Shown here: one piece after another, positions 27,363-35,688 of the stretch
How positions within the stretch are numbered: the first letter of the stretch is position 1
How the letters are laid out: each line of letters begins with the position of its first letter
Assembly: GCA_017542245.1 (NCBI GenBank)
Contig: JAFXXN010000081.1
Span: 1-35,696, forward strand
Origin: Lachnospiraceae bacterium
Lineage (GTDB): Bacteria; Bacillota; Clostridia; Lachnospirales; Lachnospiraceae
Reading direction: 5' to 3'
DNA length: 35,696 nucleotides
Made by a program: the position numbers and the translations under genes
The notes under the pieces: generated by a model
Seen by the model: the letters and a program-made list of their open reading frames with translations, nothing else
Database searches by the model: none
Told to the model about the DNA's origin: nothing

Positions 27363-27606
27363 ATGAGGCTAGATAGCTATAGGAAAAATAATTATAAGGC
27401 AACATGGTTTATTATGCTATGAGTATACTTTTGGTCCTTCAGGAGAAGAACGTTCGTTTGAATACTTTTTTAATAACGAAAGCTACTACTTTGATTTAAG
27501 TACCGGTAAGTATGAAATAGAATTTTCCTATGATGTTGAAAAATCCGGTATAGACGCATTTTATATAGAGATAAAAGAGTATGATTCTGAAAAAAGAAAA
27601 AGTTGA
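27363..27606 (+). pseudogene. Frameshifted small gene, function unknown
   Basis: AAGGAGGAG and an ATG open a 19-codon ORF (MRLDSYRKNNYKATWFIML) that hits TGA at 27420. Shifting frame there continues without a stop for 63 codons (YEYTFGPSGEERSFEYFF, then LSTGKYEIEFSYDV and DAFYIEIKEYDS) to 27606. Together they give about 81 residues with a coherent β-rich composition, like the ends of exported Lachnospiraceae proteins. No slippery heptamer is evident, so an inactivating indel is more likely than programmed frameshifting. A good promoter and ribosome binding site remain, which suggests recent decay or a sequencing error. The following 150 bp also read like decayed coding sequence in one frame with three stops. 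Confidence 0.6.
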
Positions 27607-27841
27607 TTTCTGTTATAAAGCAATATTATTCGGGGGAAAGAGAGGTCGAATAGAATATTCAAGAAAATAAAATTATTCAGCTGAAAGGTTTGCCTGAATG
27701 ATATGTATTTCGGAATCAGTGTGGTATAAATCTGAATCCGGAAAGAAGCAACTGAAGTTATAGGTGAAGAATGCAGGAAGGAGATACAGATTAATGACAG
27801 TAGACAGGGATAGTAATCGTAGAAAAAGAAAGGTTGATACG
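27607..27841 (+). other. Intergenic stretch, probably decayed coding sequence
   Basis: One frame reads VIKQYYSGEREVE, NIQENKIIQLKGLPE and YVFRNQCGINLNPERSN between stops, suggesting a relic. It also contains an imperfect inverted repeat, CGGAATCAG/CTGAATCCG (about 27711-27740), upstream of the next gene. Confidence 0.35.
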
Positions 27842-29596
27842 ATGAACAATATTATAAAATGTGTCTTAGTAACTATTATAAGTGTTTTTTGTTATGCATC
27901 TGTTTCTACTTTTGCTGACGAGAACATAAAAAAGGGTGACTTATTGCTTTTTGGAACCTATGAGCAAGATAATAATTTAAAAAATGGAGCTGAACCAATA
28001 GAATGGATCGTGTTGGATGTTGACGAGAATAAAGGAAAAGCATTGCTCTTCAGTAAATATGTTTTAGATTGTAGATTATTCAATGAAGTAGAAGAATCCT
28101 GTAATGTGACATGGGAATATTGTACTTTAAGAAAGTGGCTGAATAAAGACTTTTACAACATAGCATTTACAGACAAAGAGAAAGAATCAATAGCTCTTAC
28201 AAAAAATAAGAATCCAAAGACAAGTGGATTTACTATTGATGGAAATGACACTAAAGATAGAGTGTTCTTACTAACACTATATGATCTTTTAAACGAAGAC
28301 TATGGATTTTCGAAATTCTATAGCATTGAAGATGAAAATCGTAGATGTGCCGCGACTCCATATGCTGTTTCTTTGGGTTTGTTTACACTAAAATATCAAA
28401 AAACAAAAGATGGATTAGACACTTGTGGCTATTGGCTTAGATCATCGGGAGACAGCTTGCAAGACGTGGTTACGGTAAATGCAGATGGCTCAATAGAAAT
28501 AAGGGGGCAGTATGCGAATAATAATGAGCTGCCATTAATATATTCTCGCAATGGTGTAATAGAAGACAGCGATGCTTTTAAAAGATATAACTTTGTAGGA
28601 GTTCGTCCTGCACTTTGGGTAAATTTAGCTGATGGGTTTGACATATTAAAACATGAAAAGCCTACCCAGCCAATCATTTCTGCGACTCAAAAAAATGATC
28701 AAATTATTCTTTCAATAGATGAGGCGTATAATGCAGATGGATATATTGTTTATGCCAAAGTTCCTGGAAAGAAAAAATATAAAAAAATCAAAACAATAAC
28801 CGAAAAAGGAGAAAAGCATTATACATGTATAATCAAGAAAATAAAAAAAGGAACATACAGTTTTAAGGTTAAAGCATATCGCTATGTTAATGGAACAAAA
28901 ATATTAAGTGATTATAGTAAAGCAAAAAAAATAAGTATAAGTGAAAAAACTTTTGCTGATAGCTATAAATCAGTGAAAGAAGGGGATACAATAACTTTTG
29001 GTTCTTATGATCAGAATTTTAATCTATCGGATGATCCTGAGCCTATTGAATGGAAAGTGTTATCTGTAGACGATACTGGGATATTGTTACTAAGTAAGTA
29101 TGCTCTTGATACAAAAGAATATCAGGAATCTGGGATGGTAGATTCTAGGAAATTTACAGAGTGGGAAGAGTGCTCTTTACATACATGGTTGAATGAAATT
29201 TTTTATTATAAAGCTTTTAATTGTGATGAAAGAGCTTTGATAAAAGAATCAATAGTGGATAATTATGGGCAAATTTCAAAAGATAAGGTTTTTCTTCTTT
29301 CGTATGATGATATAACCAATTCAAAATATGGCTTTTTGGATAAGCTGTCCGAAGAAAATAAAGGACGTGTGTGTGTTCCAACACAATCGGTCATAGAAAA
29401 TAGTATATTATTTAGTAACTCTAATATAAAAGAATATACATGTCGTTGGCATATATTGAATCCGTATGGTCATGTTAGTGATGCTCATTATATTGACACA
29501 TTTGTAGAATTTAATGGTGTTGTCAACGTTGCAATATGTCATTTGGGAGATAATGAATATTGTGTTCGTCCAGTGATAAAGTTAGGTTTAGACTAA
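27842..29596 (+). CDS. Secreted DUF6273-fn3-DUF6273 protein
   Basis: 584 aa from the ATG at 27842, which gives a standard signal peptide (MNNIIKCVLVTIISVFCYAS, end near STFA). An in-frame ATG at 27794 with AAGGAG 10 nt upstream is an alternative that would lengthen the N-terminus by 16 residues. Domains: DUF6273 at about 30-260 (GDLLLFGTYEQD, EPIEWIVL, TLRKWLNKDF, DRVFLLTLYDL, YWLRSSG, GVRPALWVNL); an fn3-like domain at about 265-360 (KPTQPIISA, ADGYIVYAKVPG, SDYSKAKKISI); and a second, more diverged DUF6273 at about 368-584 (GDTITFGSYDQN, EPIEWKVL, SLHTWLNEIF, CVRPVIKLGL). Compared with the 1260 and 3204 proteins the domain order is rearranged and duplicated. Codon use is AT-richer than in most of the window. 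The function is unknown. Confidence 0.87.
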   Translation: MNNIIKCVLVTIISVFCYASVSTFADENIKKGDLLLFGTYEQDNNLKNGAEPIEWIVLDVDENKGKALLFSKYVLDCRLFNEVEESCNVTWEYCTLRKWLNKDFYNIAFTDKEKESIALTKNKNPKTSGFTIDGNDTKDRVFLLTLYDLLNEDYGFSKFYSIEDENRRCAATPYAVSLGLFTLKYQKTKDGLDTCGYWLRSSGDSLQDVVTVNADGSIEIRGQYANNNELPLIYSRNGVIEDSDAFKRYNFVGVRPALWVNLADGFDILKHEKPTQPIISATQKNDQIILSIDEAYNADGYIVYAKVPGKKKYKKIKTITEKGEKHYTCIIKKIKKGTYSFKVKAYRYVNGTKILSDYSKAKKISISEKTFADSYKSVKEGDTITFGSYDQNFNLSDDPEPIEWKVLSVDDTGILLLSKYALDTKEYQESGMVDSRKFTEWEECSLHTWLNEIFYYKAFNCDERALIKESIVDNYGQISKDKVFLLSYDDITNSKYGFLDKLSEENKGRVCVPTQSVIENSILFSNSNIKEYTCRWHILNPYGHVSDAHYIDTFVEFNGVVNVAICHLGDNEYCVRPVIKLGLD

Positions 29597-29650
29597 GTTG
29601 ATTTTTAGTCTTGTTTTCTAAATATATATTATGCGAGATGAGGATACTAT

Positions 29651-32005
29651 ATGAATAAAAGATATTTTTTAAGTATTGTTATGGTAATATTGATCGTCTT
29701 GGTAATGATACAAATACCTTGCTTAAATAATTATGATATATACGCTGGCGGCATACGACATGATGATGAAACTGGGGATGTCGGATTTGACGAAGCATAT
29801 AAAAAGCAGGTTTCCCAAAAATTGGAAAAGATATATAAATATTTTAGTAAAAAGTATTATACTAAGCTGGATTATGAAAAACTGACTCAGACCTATAAGG
29901 ATTGTGTTGCTGTGTTAAAAGAATGCGACTTTTGGGGAGATGTTGATGAAGTTTATTATAAATATAAGTCGGCGTTGAAGGACATTGAGCCAACTATTTT
30001 AGTTAAGTATCAGAAAAAGATTGAAAAGAGTTTAGATAAGACTTATACAAATCTTCTTAAGTCGAAAAATTATACCGATTATGCTAAGTTTCTTCTTGAA
30101 GACATAAAAAATGAGGGTGTATTTGATATATATAATGCAAACACTAAGAAGAAAACTAAAAAAGCAAAAACAGAATGTATAAATAAACTAAAAGCTGTAG
30201 CCACAAATGTTGAAGAACCTAAGTATATTACTGTTGAAGAAATAGAAGAAAAAATTAAGCGACTGTTAATAAAATACCCTGAATATCGCGAGGATGAGAT
30301 CAGGTGCTTAGTGGCTGCGGCTAATATGGATTTTGTTAAGGATGAAGATATATTTACTATATTCAATGTTAAGAATATAGAGGAATTAAAAGTTAAGGAA
30401 GAAGAAATAAAAAGTATTATTGATTTTACAATTGAGGCATACGCTGCTGAATTGTGTGAGTATTGTAATTCGCACGGGCCTGACTATTGCGATATTATAA
30501 GGACATATGAGTTATTTATTAATAAAGAGATGAAGAACCACGCAAGATTTATGTGGGATAATACAAATAAAAAAATAGAAGCGAAAAAAAAACATGGCGG
30601 AAATTGGCTTGATTATACATTTGAAGAACAAATTGAATCTAGATATTCGTTAGCATATTTTTATGGAATAAAATATTACGATGTAAGTGACTATTTTAAT
30701 TATGATGATATAAATTCAATTCCAATTAACGATGATAGATTAAATGGAGTTGGAGGTTACATAATAAATTCTCTACATCTTGAATCAGGAAGTATACATC
30801 ATTATATATTTCGTGAATTCTTTGATAGTGGGAAAAATTATGATTATGATACTACAAATTATTTAAAAAAATATGATGAATGCATAACAAATAGAGTAAA
30901 GAGATATTTAAAAGGTGATGAAGGAAAAGAAGTAGATATAACTACGATTATTCCCGAATTCACCCTAAAACCAATAAAAGAAAGTACAGGGTTCAAGATC
31001 AATATTGGAAAGACGGAATTTGCGGAAGGGTATGATATATCCATTTCAGTGGATTCAGATAATTCTGAGTATTATAATGGGTTTAAATACAAGGATGAAA
31101 ACGGTGAAATTAGTTTTGTAACAGAGGCTATAGAGCATATTGAAGAAAACGGGAAAGTCGAGAGGAGTATAACTCACAAGGATTTGCAACCTGAAAAGTA
31201 TAAAGTGAAAGTAAGATGCTGGTATATAACGAAAAATGGTATTAAGGTTTATAGTAACTGGAGTGATGAAAAAGAAATTGTCCTCAAGGAGTCTGCGACA
31301 ACAGGATATTTGGAGTCATATAATTTTTCAAAAGTAAAAAAAGGTGACATTATAAAATTTGGTTCATATGAGCAGGACCTAAATTATACTAATGGTAAAG
31401 AACCTATAGAGTGGATAGTATTGGATAAAACAGACGATTCTGTTTTCCTTTTGAGCAAATATGCGCTTGATCGTCTTCCTTATAATGATGAGTATGCTTA
31501 TGTTACATGGGAAACTTGTTCACTTCGAAAATGGCTTAATAGTAATTTTATAAAAAGTGCATTTAATAAAACTGAACAGGAAATGATAAAGACAACTAAA
31601 GTAAAAAATACAGGAAATAATGTTTCTGGTGGAAAGGATACAAAAGATAAAGTATTTCTTTTGTCTAGTCAGGATATGATTAACTCAAAATATGGCTTCC
31701 CGGCGGAATACATGAGTTATGATTATGAAAAAAATAAGAAACGTAAATGTGCATTTGCATGGAATAAAGGAATTAAATATATCCCGGATACTCATAATGT
31801 AGTTCAGCCAACAACTGATGGGGAAGAACCCTGCTGGTGGTATTTGCGTTCTCTGGGAATGGAAACGGATAGAGTACCATATGTAACTGCGGGAGGTGAT
31901 GTTTATACGTATGGGGCATCTGTTGATGATAACGGAGAAACGAACTATTATGGTGATCATAGTGGCGCAGGTGTTCGGCCTGTTATGTGGGTGAGTCTAA
32001 AATAA
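29651..32005 (+). CDS. Secreted protein: helical region, fn3-like, DUF6273
   Basis: 784 aa. N-terminal hydrophobic segment at about 5-24 (signal peptide or anchor). Residues about 45-430 are Lys/Glu/Tyr-rich and predicted mainly helical, with repeated 'Y-x-K-x-L/Y-x-K' segments; I do not recognise this part. Residues about 440-555 resemble an fn3-like domain (FAEGYDISISV, KYKVKVRCWYI, YSNWSDEKEI), and about 560-784 are DUF6273 (GDIIKFGSYEQD, EPIEWIVL, SLRKWLNSNF, DKVFLLSSQDM, WWYLRSLG, GVRPVMWVSLK). AGGA lies 8 nt before the ATG. The 54-bp gap from the preceding DUF6273 gene suggests co-transcription. Strong A/T preference at third positions sets the pair apart from the neighbouring operons, consistent with acquisition, but AT-rich surface genes are also common. 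Confidence 0.86.
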   Translation: MNKRYFLSIVMVILIVLVMIQIPCLNNYDIYAGGIRHDDETGDVGFDEAYKKQVSQKLEKIYKYFSKKYYTKLDYEKLTQTYKDCVAVLKECDFWGDVDEVYYKYKSALKDIEPTILVKYQKKIEKSLDKTYTNLLKSKNYTDYAKFLLEDIKNEGVFDIYNANTKKKTKKAKTECINKLKAVATNVEEPKYITVEEIEEKIKRLLIKYPEYREDEIRCLVAAANMDFVKDEDIFTIFNVKNIEELKVKEEEIKSIIDFTIEAYAAELCEYCNSHGPDYCDIIRTYELFINKEMKNHARFMWDNTNKKIEAKKKHGGNWLDYTFEEQIESRYSLAYFYGIKYYDVSDYFNYDDINSIPINDDRLNGVGGYIINSLHLESGSIHHYIFREFFDSGKNYDYDTTNYLKKYDECITNRVKRYLKGDEGKEVDITTIIPEFTLKPIKESTGFKINIGKTEFAEGYDISISVDSDNSEYYNGFKYKDENGEISFVTEAIEHIEENGKVERSITHKDLQPEKYKVKVRCWYITKNGIKVYSNWSDEKEIVLKESATTGYLESYNFSKVKKGDIIKFGSYEQDLNYTNGKEPIEWIVLDKTDDSVFLLSKYALDRLPYNDEYAYVTWETCSLRKWLNSNFIKSAFNKTEQEMIKTTKVKNTGNNVSGGKDTKDKVFLLSSQDMINSKYGFPAEYMSYDYEKNKKRKCAFAWNKGIKYIPDTHNVVQPTTDGEEPCWWYLRSLGMETDRVPYVTAGGDVYTYGASVDDNGETNYYGDHSGAGVRPVMWVSLK

Positions 32006-32111
32006 ACATATAATTTGGATTTGAAATAAAACATTATGATGAGATCATCGTAGAGAATGATTAGAGTTTAAGGTTTTACTTTATGATAAGTTACTTTTAC
32101 TATTTGTAACA

Positions 32112-32222
32112 ATGAAGTATATTGAAGAGTCTGTATCTTTTGCCTCGGTTAGGACGAGGTTAGAGATAACTGGTTTATTAGGTACATTAGCGTTACTTGC
32201 ACTTCCTATCTTAAATAAGTGA
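32112..32222 (+). CDS. Possible small hydrophobic protein
   Basis: 36 codons: MKYIEESVSFASVRTRLEI continuing into a hydrophobic segment (TGLLGTLALLALPILNK). No ribosome binding site is visible; the same frame is open upstream to 32061 but without ATG or GTG. Its stop overlaps the left arm of the terminator at 32221. It may be a remnant of a membrane protein gene or chance. Confidence 0.2.
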   Translation: MKYIEESVSFASVRTRLEITGLLGTLALLALPILNK

Positions 32223-32330
32223 AAAACCATGTTTTTCCAGACTGGGCGGTATTGCAGTAATAATTTTCTCAAAACGCTCACGAGGTTTTTGACAACTAAA
32301 AACCTTGAAAATACATGGTTTTTCTTTTTG
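32221..32330 (+). terminator. Terminator-like nested hairpins
   Basis: GAAAAACCATG (32221-32231) pairs with CATGGTTTTTC (32314-32324), followed by TTTTT. Nested inside is AGGTTTTT/AAAAACCT (32283-32290 with 32298-32305). It separates the DUF6273 genes from the S10 operon promoter. Confidence 0.65.
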
Positions 32331-32352
32331 ATTGAAAAAAATAAAAAAATGC

Positions 32353-32381
32353 TTGCATTTTACAAAAAACTGTGATATGAT
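32353..32381 (+). promoter_or_regulatory. Promoter of the S10 ribosomal protein operon
   Basis: TTGCAT (32353-32358), 17 bp, TATGAT (32376-32381). Transcription would start near 32388, leaving a leader of about 270 nt before rpsJ. Confidence 0.72.
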
Positions 32382-32387
32382 TGTTCG

Positions 32388-32658
32388 TGCTGTGAGTTGA
32401 TAGCGTAGAAGCGTGAGGTTGCTGCAGCGTAAAAGCTGCAGGTTTTCCGTGGAGCGAATGTCAAGTTTACAAAACTGACGACAAGTCACTGTACAATTAA
32501 ATTTCTGCCGCGAGCAGATAAACCGTGGGTAAATCACAGTTTCTTAAGCCAGGCAAAACCTGGTTTGAATTTTGGAAGAGGCATGAAACACACGGGTGAG
32601 TGTACAGTCGCCGCTTGTTGTACTTTTAAAAAAGTGCGAAAAGGAGGAGACTTTTTTT
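32388..32658 (+). promoter_or_regulatory. Structured S10-operon leader RNA, possible ribosomal-protein autoregulation
   Basis: It holds a hairpin CTGCAGC/GCTGCAG (32422-32441), then a multibranch domain. The domain is closed by ACAAG (32481-32485) with CTTGT (32614-32618) and ACTGTACA (32488-32495) with its exact complement TGTACAGT (32601-32608). Inside are hairpins TCTGC/GCAGA (32504-32518) and AAGCCAGG/CCTGGTTT (32546-32566). S10 operons are often controlled by L4 binding to the leader in other bacteria; which protein acts here is unknown. Confidence 0.6.
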
Positions 32659-32970
32659 ATGGCAAATCAGGTAATGAGAATCACTCTTAAGGCTTATGAC
32701 CATCAGTTAATTGATGCATCTGCAGCAAAGATCGTTGAGACTGTTAAGAAGACAGGTGCTAAGGTCAGCGGACCTGTTCCGCTTCCTACCAAGAAGGAAG
32801 TGATCACAATTCTTCGTGCTGTACATAAGTACAAGGATTCAAGAGAACAGTTCGAACAGAGAACCCATAAGAGACTTATCGATATCATTGCACCTACAGC
32901 CAAGGCAGTTGACGCTATGTCAAGACTTGAAATGCCTGCCGGTGTATATATCGATATCAAGATGAAGTAA
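32659..32970 (+). CDS. rpsJ: Ribosomal protein S10
   Basis: 103 aa, standard length, from the ATG 8 nt after GGAGGAGA (longer in-frame starts upstream lie in the leader RNA). The sequence is typical bacterial S10: [39 protein letters not shown] and the THKRLIDI loop. It is a 30S head protein that also serves in transcription antitermination (NusE). First gene of the S10 operon. The unusually long 202-bp gap to rplC contains tandem hairpins. Confidence 0.97.
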   Translation: MANQVMRITLKAYDHQLIDASAAKIVETVKKTGAKVSGPVPLPTKKEVITILRAVHKYKDSREQFEQRTHKRLIDIIAPTAKAVDAMSRLEMPAGVYIDIKMK

Positions 32971-33026
32971 TTATATAATAAGTAACTTCGTCTTTAGTTT
33001 ATTAAAAAGCATGATAGTAATTTAGA

Positions 33027-33032
33027 TATAAT
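33027..33032 (+). promoter_or_regulatory. Possible internal -10 box before rplC
   Basis: TATAAT in the rpsJ-rplC gap; no convincing -35 box lies 16-18 bp upstream, so this is a weak candidate. Confidence 0.25.
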
Positions 33033-33081
33033 ATAGGAAAGAAACGTACCGGTAAACCGGAAAACAGACTCCTGTACGACC

Positions 33082-33157
33082 ATCTAGAATGACCGCGAAA
33101 GCGGTCCGCTGTAGATTACTATCTAGAATGACCGCGAAAGCGGTCCGCTGTAGATTA
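33082..33157 (+). repeat. Tandem pair of identical 37-bp GAAA-tetraloop hairpins upstream of rplC
   Basis: 33082-33118 and 33121-33157 are identical, separated by CT. Each folds as ATCTA-(internal loop)-GACCGC-GAAA-GCGGTC-(internal loop)-TAGAT. The second ends 3-4 nt before the AGGAGG of rplC. Perfect identity implies recent duplication or strong constraint. A role in translation control or mRNA processing between rpsJ and rplC is inference. Confidence 0.85.
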
Positions 33158-33172
33158 AAAGGAGGAAAACAA

Positions 33173-33808
33173 ATGAAGAAAGCTATTTTAGCTACGAAGG
33201 TCGGCATGACCCAGATCTTCAGTGACAACGGAGTTCTTACTCCCGTCACAGTCCTCGCAGCAGGTCCCTGTGTTGTAACACAGATCAAGACAACTGAGAA
33301 TGACGGCTACGAGGCAGTTCAGGTTGGCTTTGGCGATATCAGAGAAAATCTGGTAAGCAAGCCTAAGAAAGGACACTTTGCAAAAGCAGGTGTTGCTTCA
33401 AAGAGATTTCTTAAAGAGTTCAAGTTTGAAAATGCAGCTGAGTATTCTTTAGGACAGGAAATCAAAGCAGATATCTTTGCAGCAGGCGACAGGATCGATG
33501 CTACAGGAATCTCAAAAGGAAAAGGTTTCCAGGGTGCCATCAAGCGTCACGGCTTAAGCCGCGGACCCATGAAGCATGGTTCAAAGTATCACAGACATGC
33601 AGGTTCAAACGGTGCAGCTACTTCTCCCGGTAGAGTATTCAAGGGAAAGCACATGCCCGGACAGACAGGTAATGTAAAGGTTACCGTTCAGAACCTTGAG
33701 GTTGTCAGAGTTGATGTAGAGAACAATGTCATCTTAGTTAAGGGAGCTGTTCCCGGATCAAAGAAGGCTATGCTTGTTCTGAAAGAAACAGTAAAGAAAG
33801 CAAACTAA
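33173..33808 (+). CDS. rplC: Ribosomal protein L3
   Basis: 211 aa from the ATG after AAAAGGAGGAAAACAA; an earlier in-frame start at 33089 would translate the tandem hairpins twice (repeated [10 protein letters not shown]) and is not credible. Typical L3: [16 protein letters not shown], the globular β-barrel, and the extended loop [21 protein letters not shown] with [20 protein letters not shown], which reaches the peptidyl transferase centre. It is one of the early assembly proteins of the 50S subunit. 27 bp separate it from rplD. Confidence 0.97.
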   Translation: MKKAILATKVGMTQIFSDNGVLTPVTVLAAGPCVVTQIKTTENDGYEAVQVGFGDIRENLVSKPKKGHFAKAGVASKRFLKEFKFENAAEYSLGQEIKADIFAAGDRIDATGISKGKGFQGAIKRHGLSRGPMKHGSKYHRHAGSNGAATSPGRVFKGKHMPGQTGNVKVTVQNLEVVRVDVENNVILVKGAVPGSKKAMLVLKETVKKAN

Positions 33809-33835
33809 ACGCTTTAAGAAAGGAGGTTACTTCAA

Positions 33836-34456
33836 ATGGCAACAGTTAAAGTTTACAATATGGAAGGCGCTGAAGTTGGTTCATTAGAGCTTAATGATGA
33901 AGTATTCGGCGTTGATGTAAATACACATGTAATGCATAAGGCAGTTGTTTCACAGCTGGCAAATAAACGTCAGGGAACACAGAGTGCCAAGACCCGTGCC
34001 GAAGTAAGCGGCGGCGGAAGAAAGCCCTGGAGACAGAAGGGAACCGGACATGCACGTCAGGGTTCTACAAGATCTCCTCAGTGGAAGGGCGGCGGTGTTG
34101 TATTTGCTCCGAAGCCCAGAGACTACTCATTCAAGATGAACCGTAAGGAAAAGGCACTTGCTATCAAGTCAGCACTTACATCAAGAGTAGTTGAAAATAA
34201 ATTCTATGTATTAGATTCACTTGCATTTGACGAGATTAAAACCAAGAAGATGGTTTCAGTGCTTGACAAGCTCAGCATTGACAAGGCTCTCGTAGTTCTT
34301 GCAGAAAAAGATGAGAACGTAATCCTTTCAGCAAGGAACCTTCCGAATGCTACAACAGTTACATCTAATGCTCTTAACGTATATGATATCCTTAAGTATG
34401 ACAAGATGATCATTACCAAGGATGCAGTAGCAAAAATAACGGAGGTGTACGCATAA
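33836..34456 (+). CDS. rplD: Ribosomal protein L4
   Basis: 206 aa. Typical L4 with the extended loop that lines the exit tunnel ([20 protein letters not shown], then [16 protein letters not shown]). In E. coli the protein also represses its own operon by binding the S10 leader; the structured leader here makes a comparable loop possible but unproven. AAAGGAGG precedes the ATG. The stop overlaps the rplW start by one base (TAATG), indicating translational coupling. Confidence 0.97.
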   Translation: MATVKVYNMEGAEVGSLELNDEVFGVDVNTHVMHKAVVSQLANKRQGTQSAKTRAEVSGGGRKPWRQKGTGHARQGSTRSPQWKGGGVVFAPKPRDYSFKMNRKEKALAIKSALTSRVVENKFYVLDSLAFDEIKTKKMVSVLDKLSIDKALVVLAEKDENVILSARNLPNATTVTSNALNVYDILKYDKMIITKDAVAKITEVYA

Positions 34457-34752
34457 TGGCAGACTTAAAGTATTATGATGTGCTCTTAAAGCCCATCGTT
34501 ACAGAAAAAAGCATGGCTATGCAGGCTGATAAGAAGTATACATTTTCAGTAAATCCCGATGCTACTAAGGCTCAGATCAAAGAAGCTGTTGAGAAGATGT
34601 TCAAGGATGTTAAGGTTTTAAAGGTTAACACTATGAATCTTGAAGGTAAGCTTCGCCGTCGTGGAAACACCATGATATACGGAAGAAGATCAGCAGTTAA
34701 GAAGGCAATTGTTCAGCTTACAGCTGACAGCGCTGATATCGATCTGTTCTGA
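34456..34752 (+). CDS. rplW: Ribosomal protein L23
   Basis: 98 aa, standard length. Typical features: YYDVLLKPIVTEKSMAM at the N-terminus, KYTFSVNPDATKAQIKEAVE and VNTMNLEGKLRRRGN. L23 sits at the tunnel exit and is the docking site for trigger factor and SRP. It overlaps the rplD stop by one base and is followed by a 73-bp gap with a small CCCGT/ACGGG hairpin before rplB. Confidence 0.97.
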   Translation: MADLKYYDVLLKPIVTEKSMAMQADKKYTFSVNPDATKAQIKEAVEKMFKDVKVLKVNTMNLEGKLRRRGNTMIYGRRSAVKKAIVQLTADSADIDLF

Positions 34753-34825
34753 TAACAGATGCAGAAAAAACAAAAAATATTGCATCATACCCCGTATTTA
34801 CGGGTAATAAATAAGGAGAATAGAA

Positions 34826-35671
34826 ATGGGAATTAAGAAATACAACCCCTATACACCCTCCAGAAGAAGCATGACAGGATATGATTTCCAGGAAATCACA
34901 AAGACTGTTCCCGAGAAATCACTTACAGTTACACTGAAGAAGAATTCAGGACGTAACAATCAGGGTAAGATTACTGTCAGACATCAGGGTGGCGGATACA
35001 GAACAAAATACAGAATTATTGATTTCAAGAGAAATAAGGATGGAATCCCGGCAACCGTTAAGGCTATCGAGTATGATCCTAACAGAACAGCAAATATCGC
35101 ACTCATCTGCTATGCAGACGGACAGAAGGCATATATTCTTGCTCCTCAGGGTCTTAAAGTTGGCGATAAGGTTATGAATGGTGAGAATGCAGAAGCATTT
35201 ACAGGAAATTGTCTTCCTTTAAGCAAAATCCCGGTTGGTACTGAAATTCATAACATCGAGCTTTATCCCGGACGTGGCGGTCAGCTTGTAAGAGCAGCAG
35301 GAAATGCAGCTCAGCTTATGGCTAAAGAAGGAAAGTACGCAATCCTTCGTCTTCCTTCAGGCGAAATGAGAATGGTTCCGATCATCTGCCGTGCAACAAT
35401 CGGTGTAATCGGAAACGGAGAGCATAACCTTGTAAATATAGGTAAGGCAGGACGTAAGAGACATATGGGTATCAGACCTACCGTTCGTGGTGCAGTTATG
35501 AACCCTTGCGACCATCCTCATGGTGGTGGTGAAGGTAAGAACGGAATCGGTCGTCCCGGTCCTTCAACTCCTTGGGGCAAGCCTGCTCTCGGTCTTAAGA
35601 CACGTAAGAAGAACAATAAGTCAAACAAGCTCATCATTCGTCGTAAGAATGGTAAGGCTATAGCAAAGTAA
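34826..35671 (+). CDS. rplB: Ribosomal protein L2
   Basis: 281 aa, full length. Typical L2: [20 protein letters not shown], the SH3-like and OB-like core ([33 protein letters not shown]), and the C-terminal [21 protein letters not shown] loop, whose conserved His contributes to subunit association and peptidyl transfer. TAAGGAGAA precedes the ATG. It continues the S10 operon into rpsS. Confidence 0.97.
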   Translation: MGIKKYNPYTPSRRSMTGYDFQEITKTVPEKSLTVTLKKNSGRNNQGKITVRHQGGGYRTKYRIIDFKRNKDGIPATVKAIEYDPNRTANIALICYADGQKAYILAPQGLKVGDKVMNGENAEAFTGNCLPLSKIPVGTEIHNIELYPGRGGQLVRAAGNAAQLMAKEGKYAILRLPSGEMRMVPIICRATIGVIGNGEHNLVNIGKAGRKRHMGIRPTVRGAVMNPCDHPHGGGEGKNGIGRPGPSTPWGKPALGLKTRKKNNKSNKLIIRRKNGKAIAK

Positions 35672-35688
35672 GAAAGGAAGGTTGACAC

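Noticed and set aside
32596-32658. Extended start of rpsJ.
   Set aside because: The extra 21 residues lie in the structured leader and are absent from S10 proteins; GGAGGAGA precedes the ATG at 32659.
33082-33157. Tandem 37-bp repeats as a CRISPR array.
   Set aside because: Only two copies separated by 2 bp, no spacers, no cas genes; they are hairpins in a ribosomal operon.
33089-33172. Extended start of rplC.
   Set aside because: It would translate the tandem hairpins into a duplicated [10 protein letters not shown] peptide not found in L3; the ATG at 33173 has AGGAGG.
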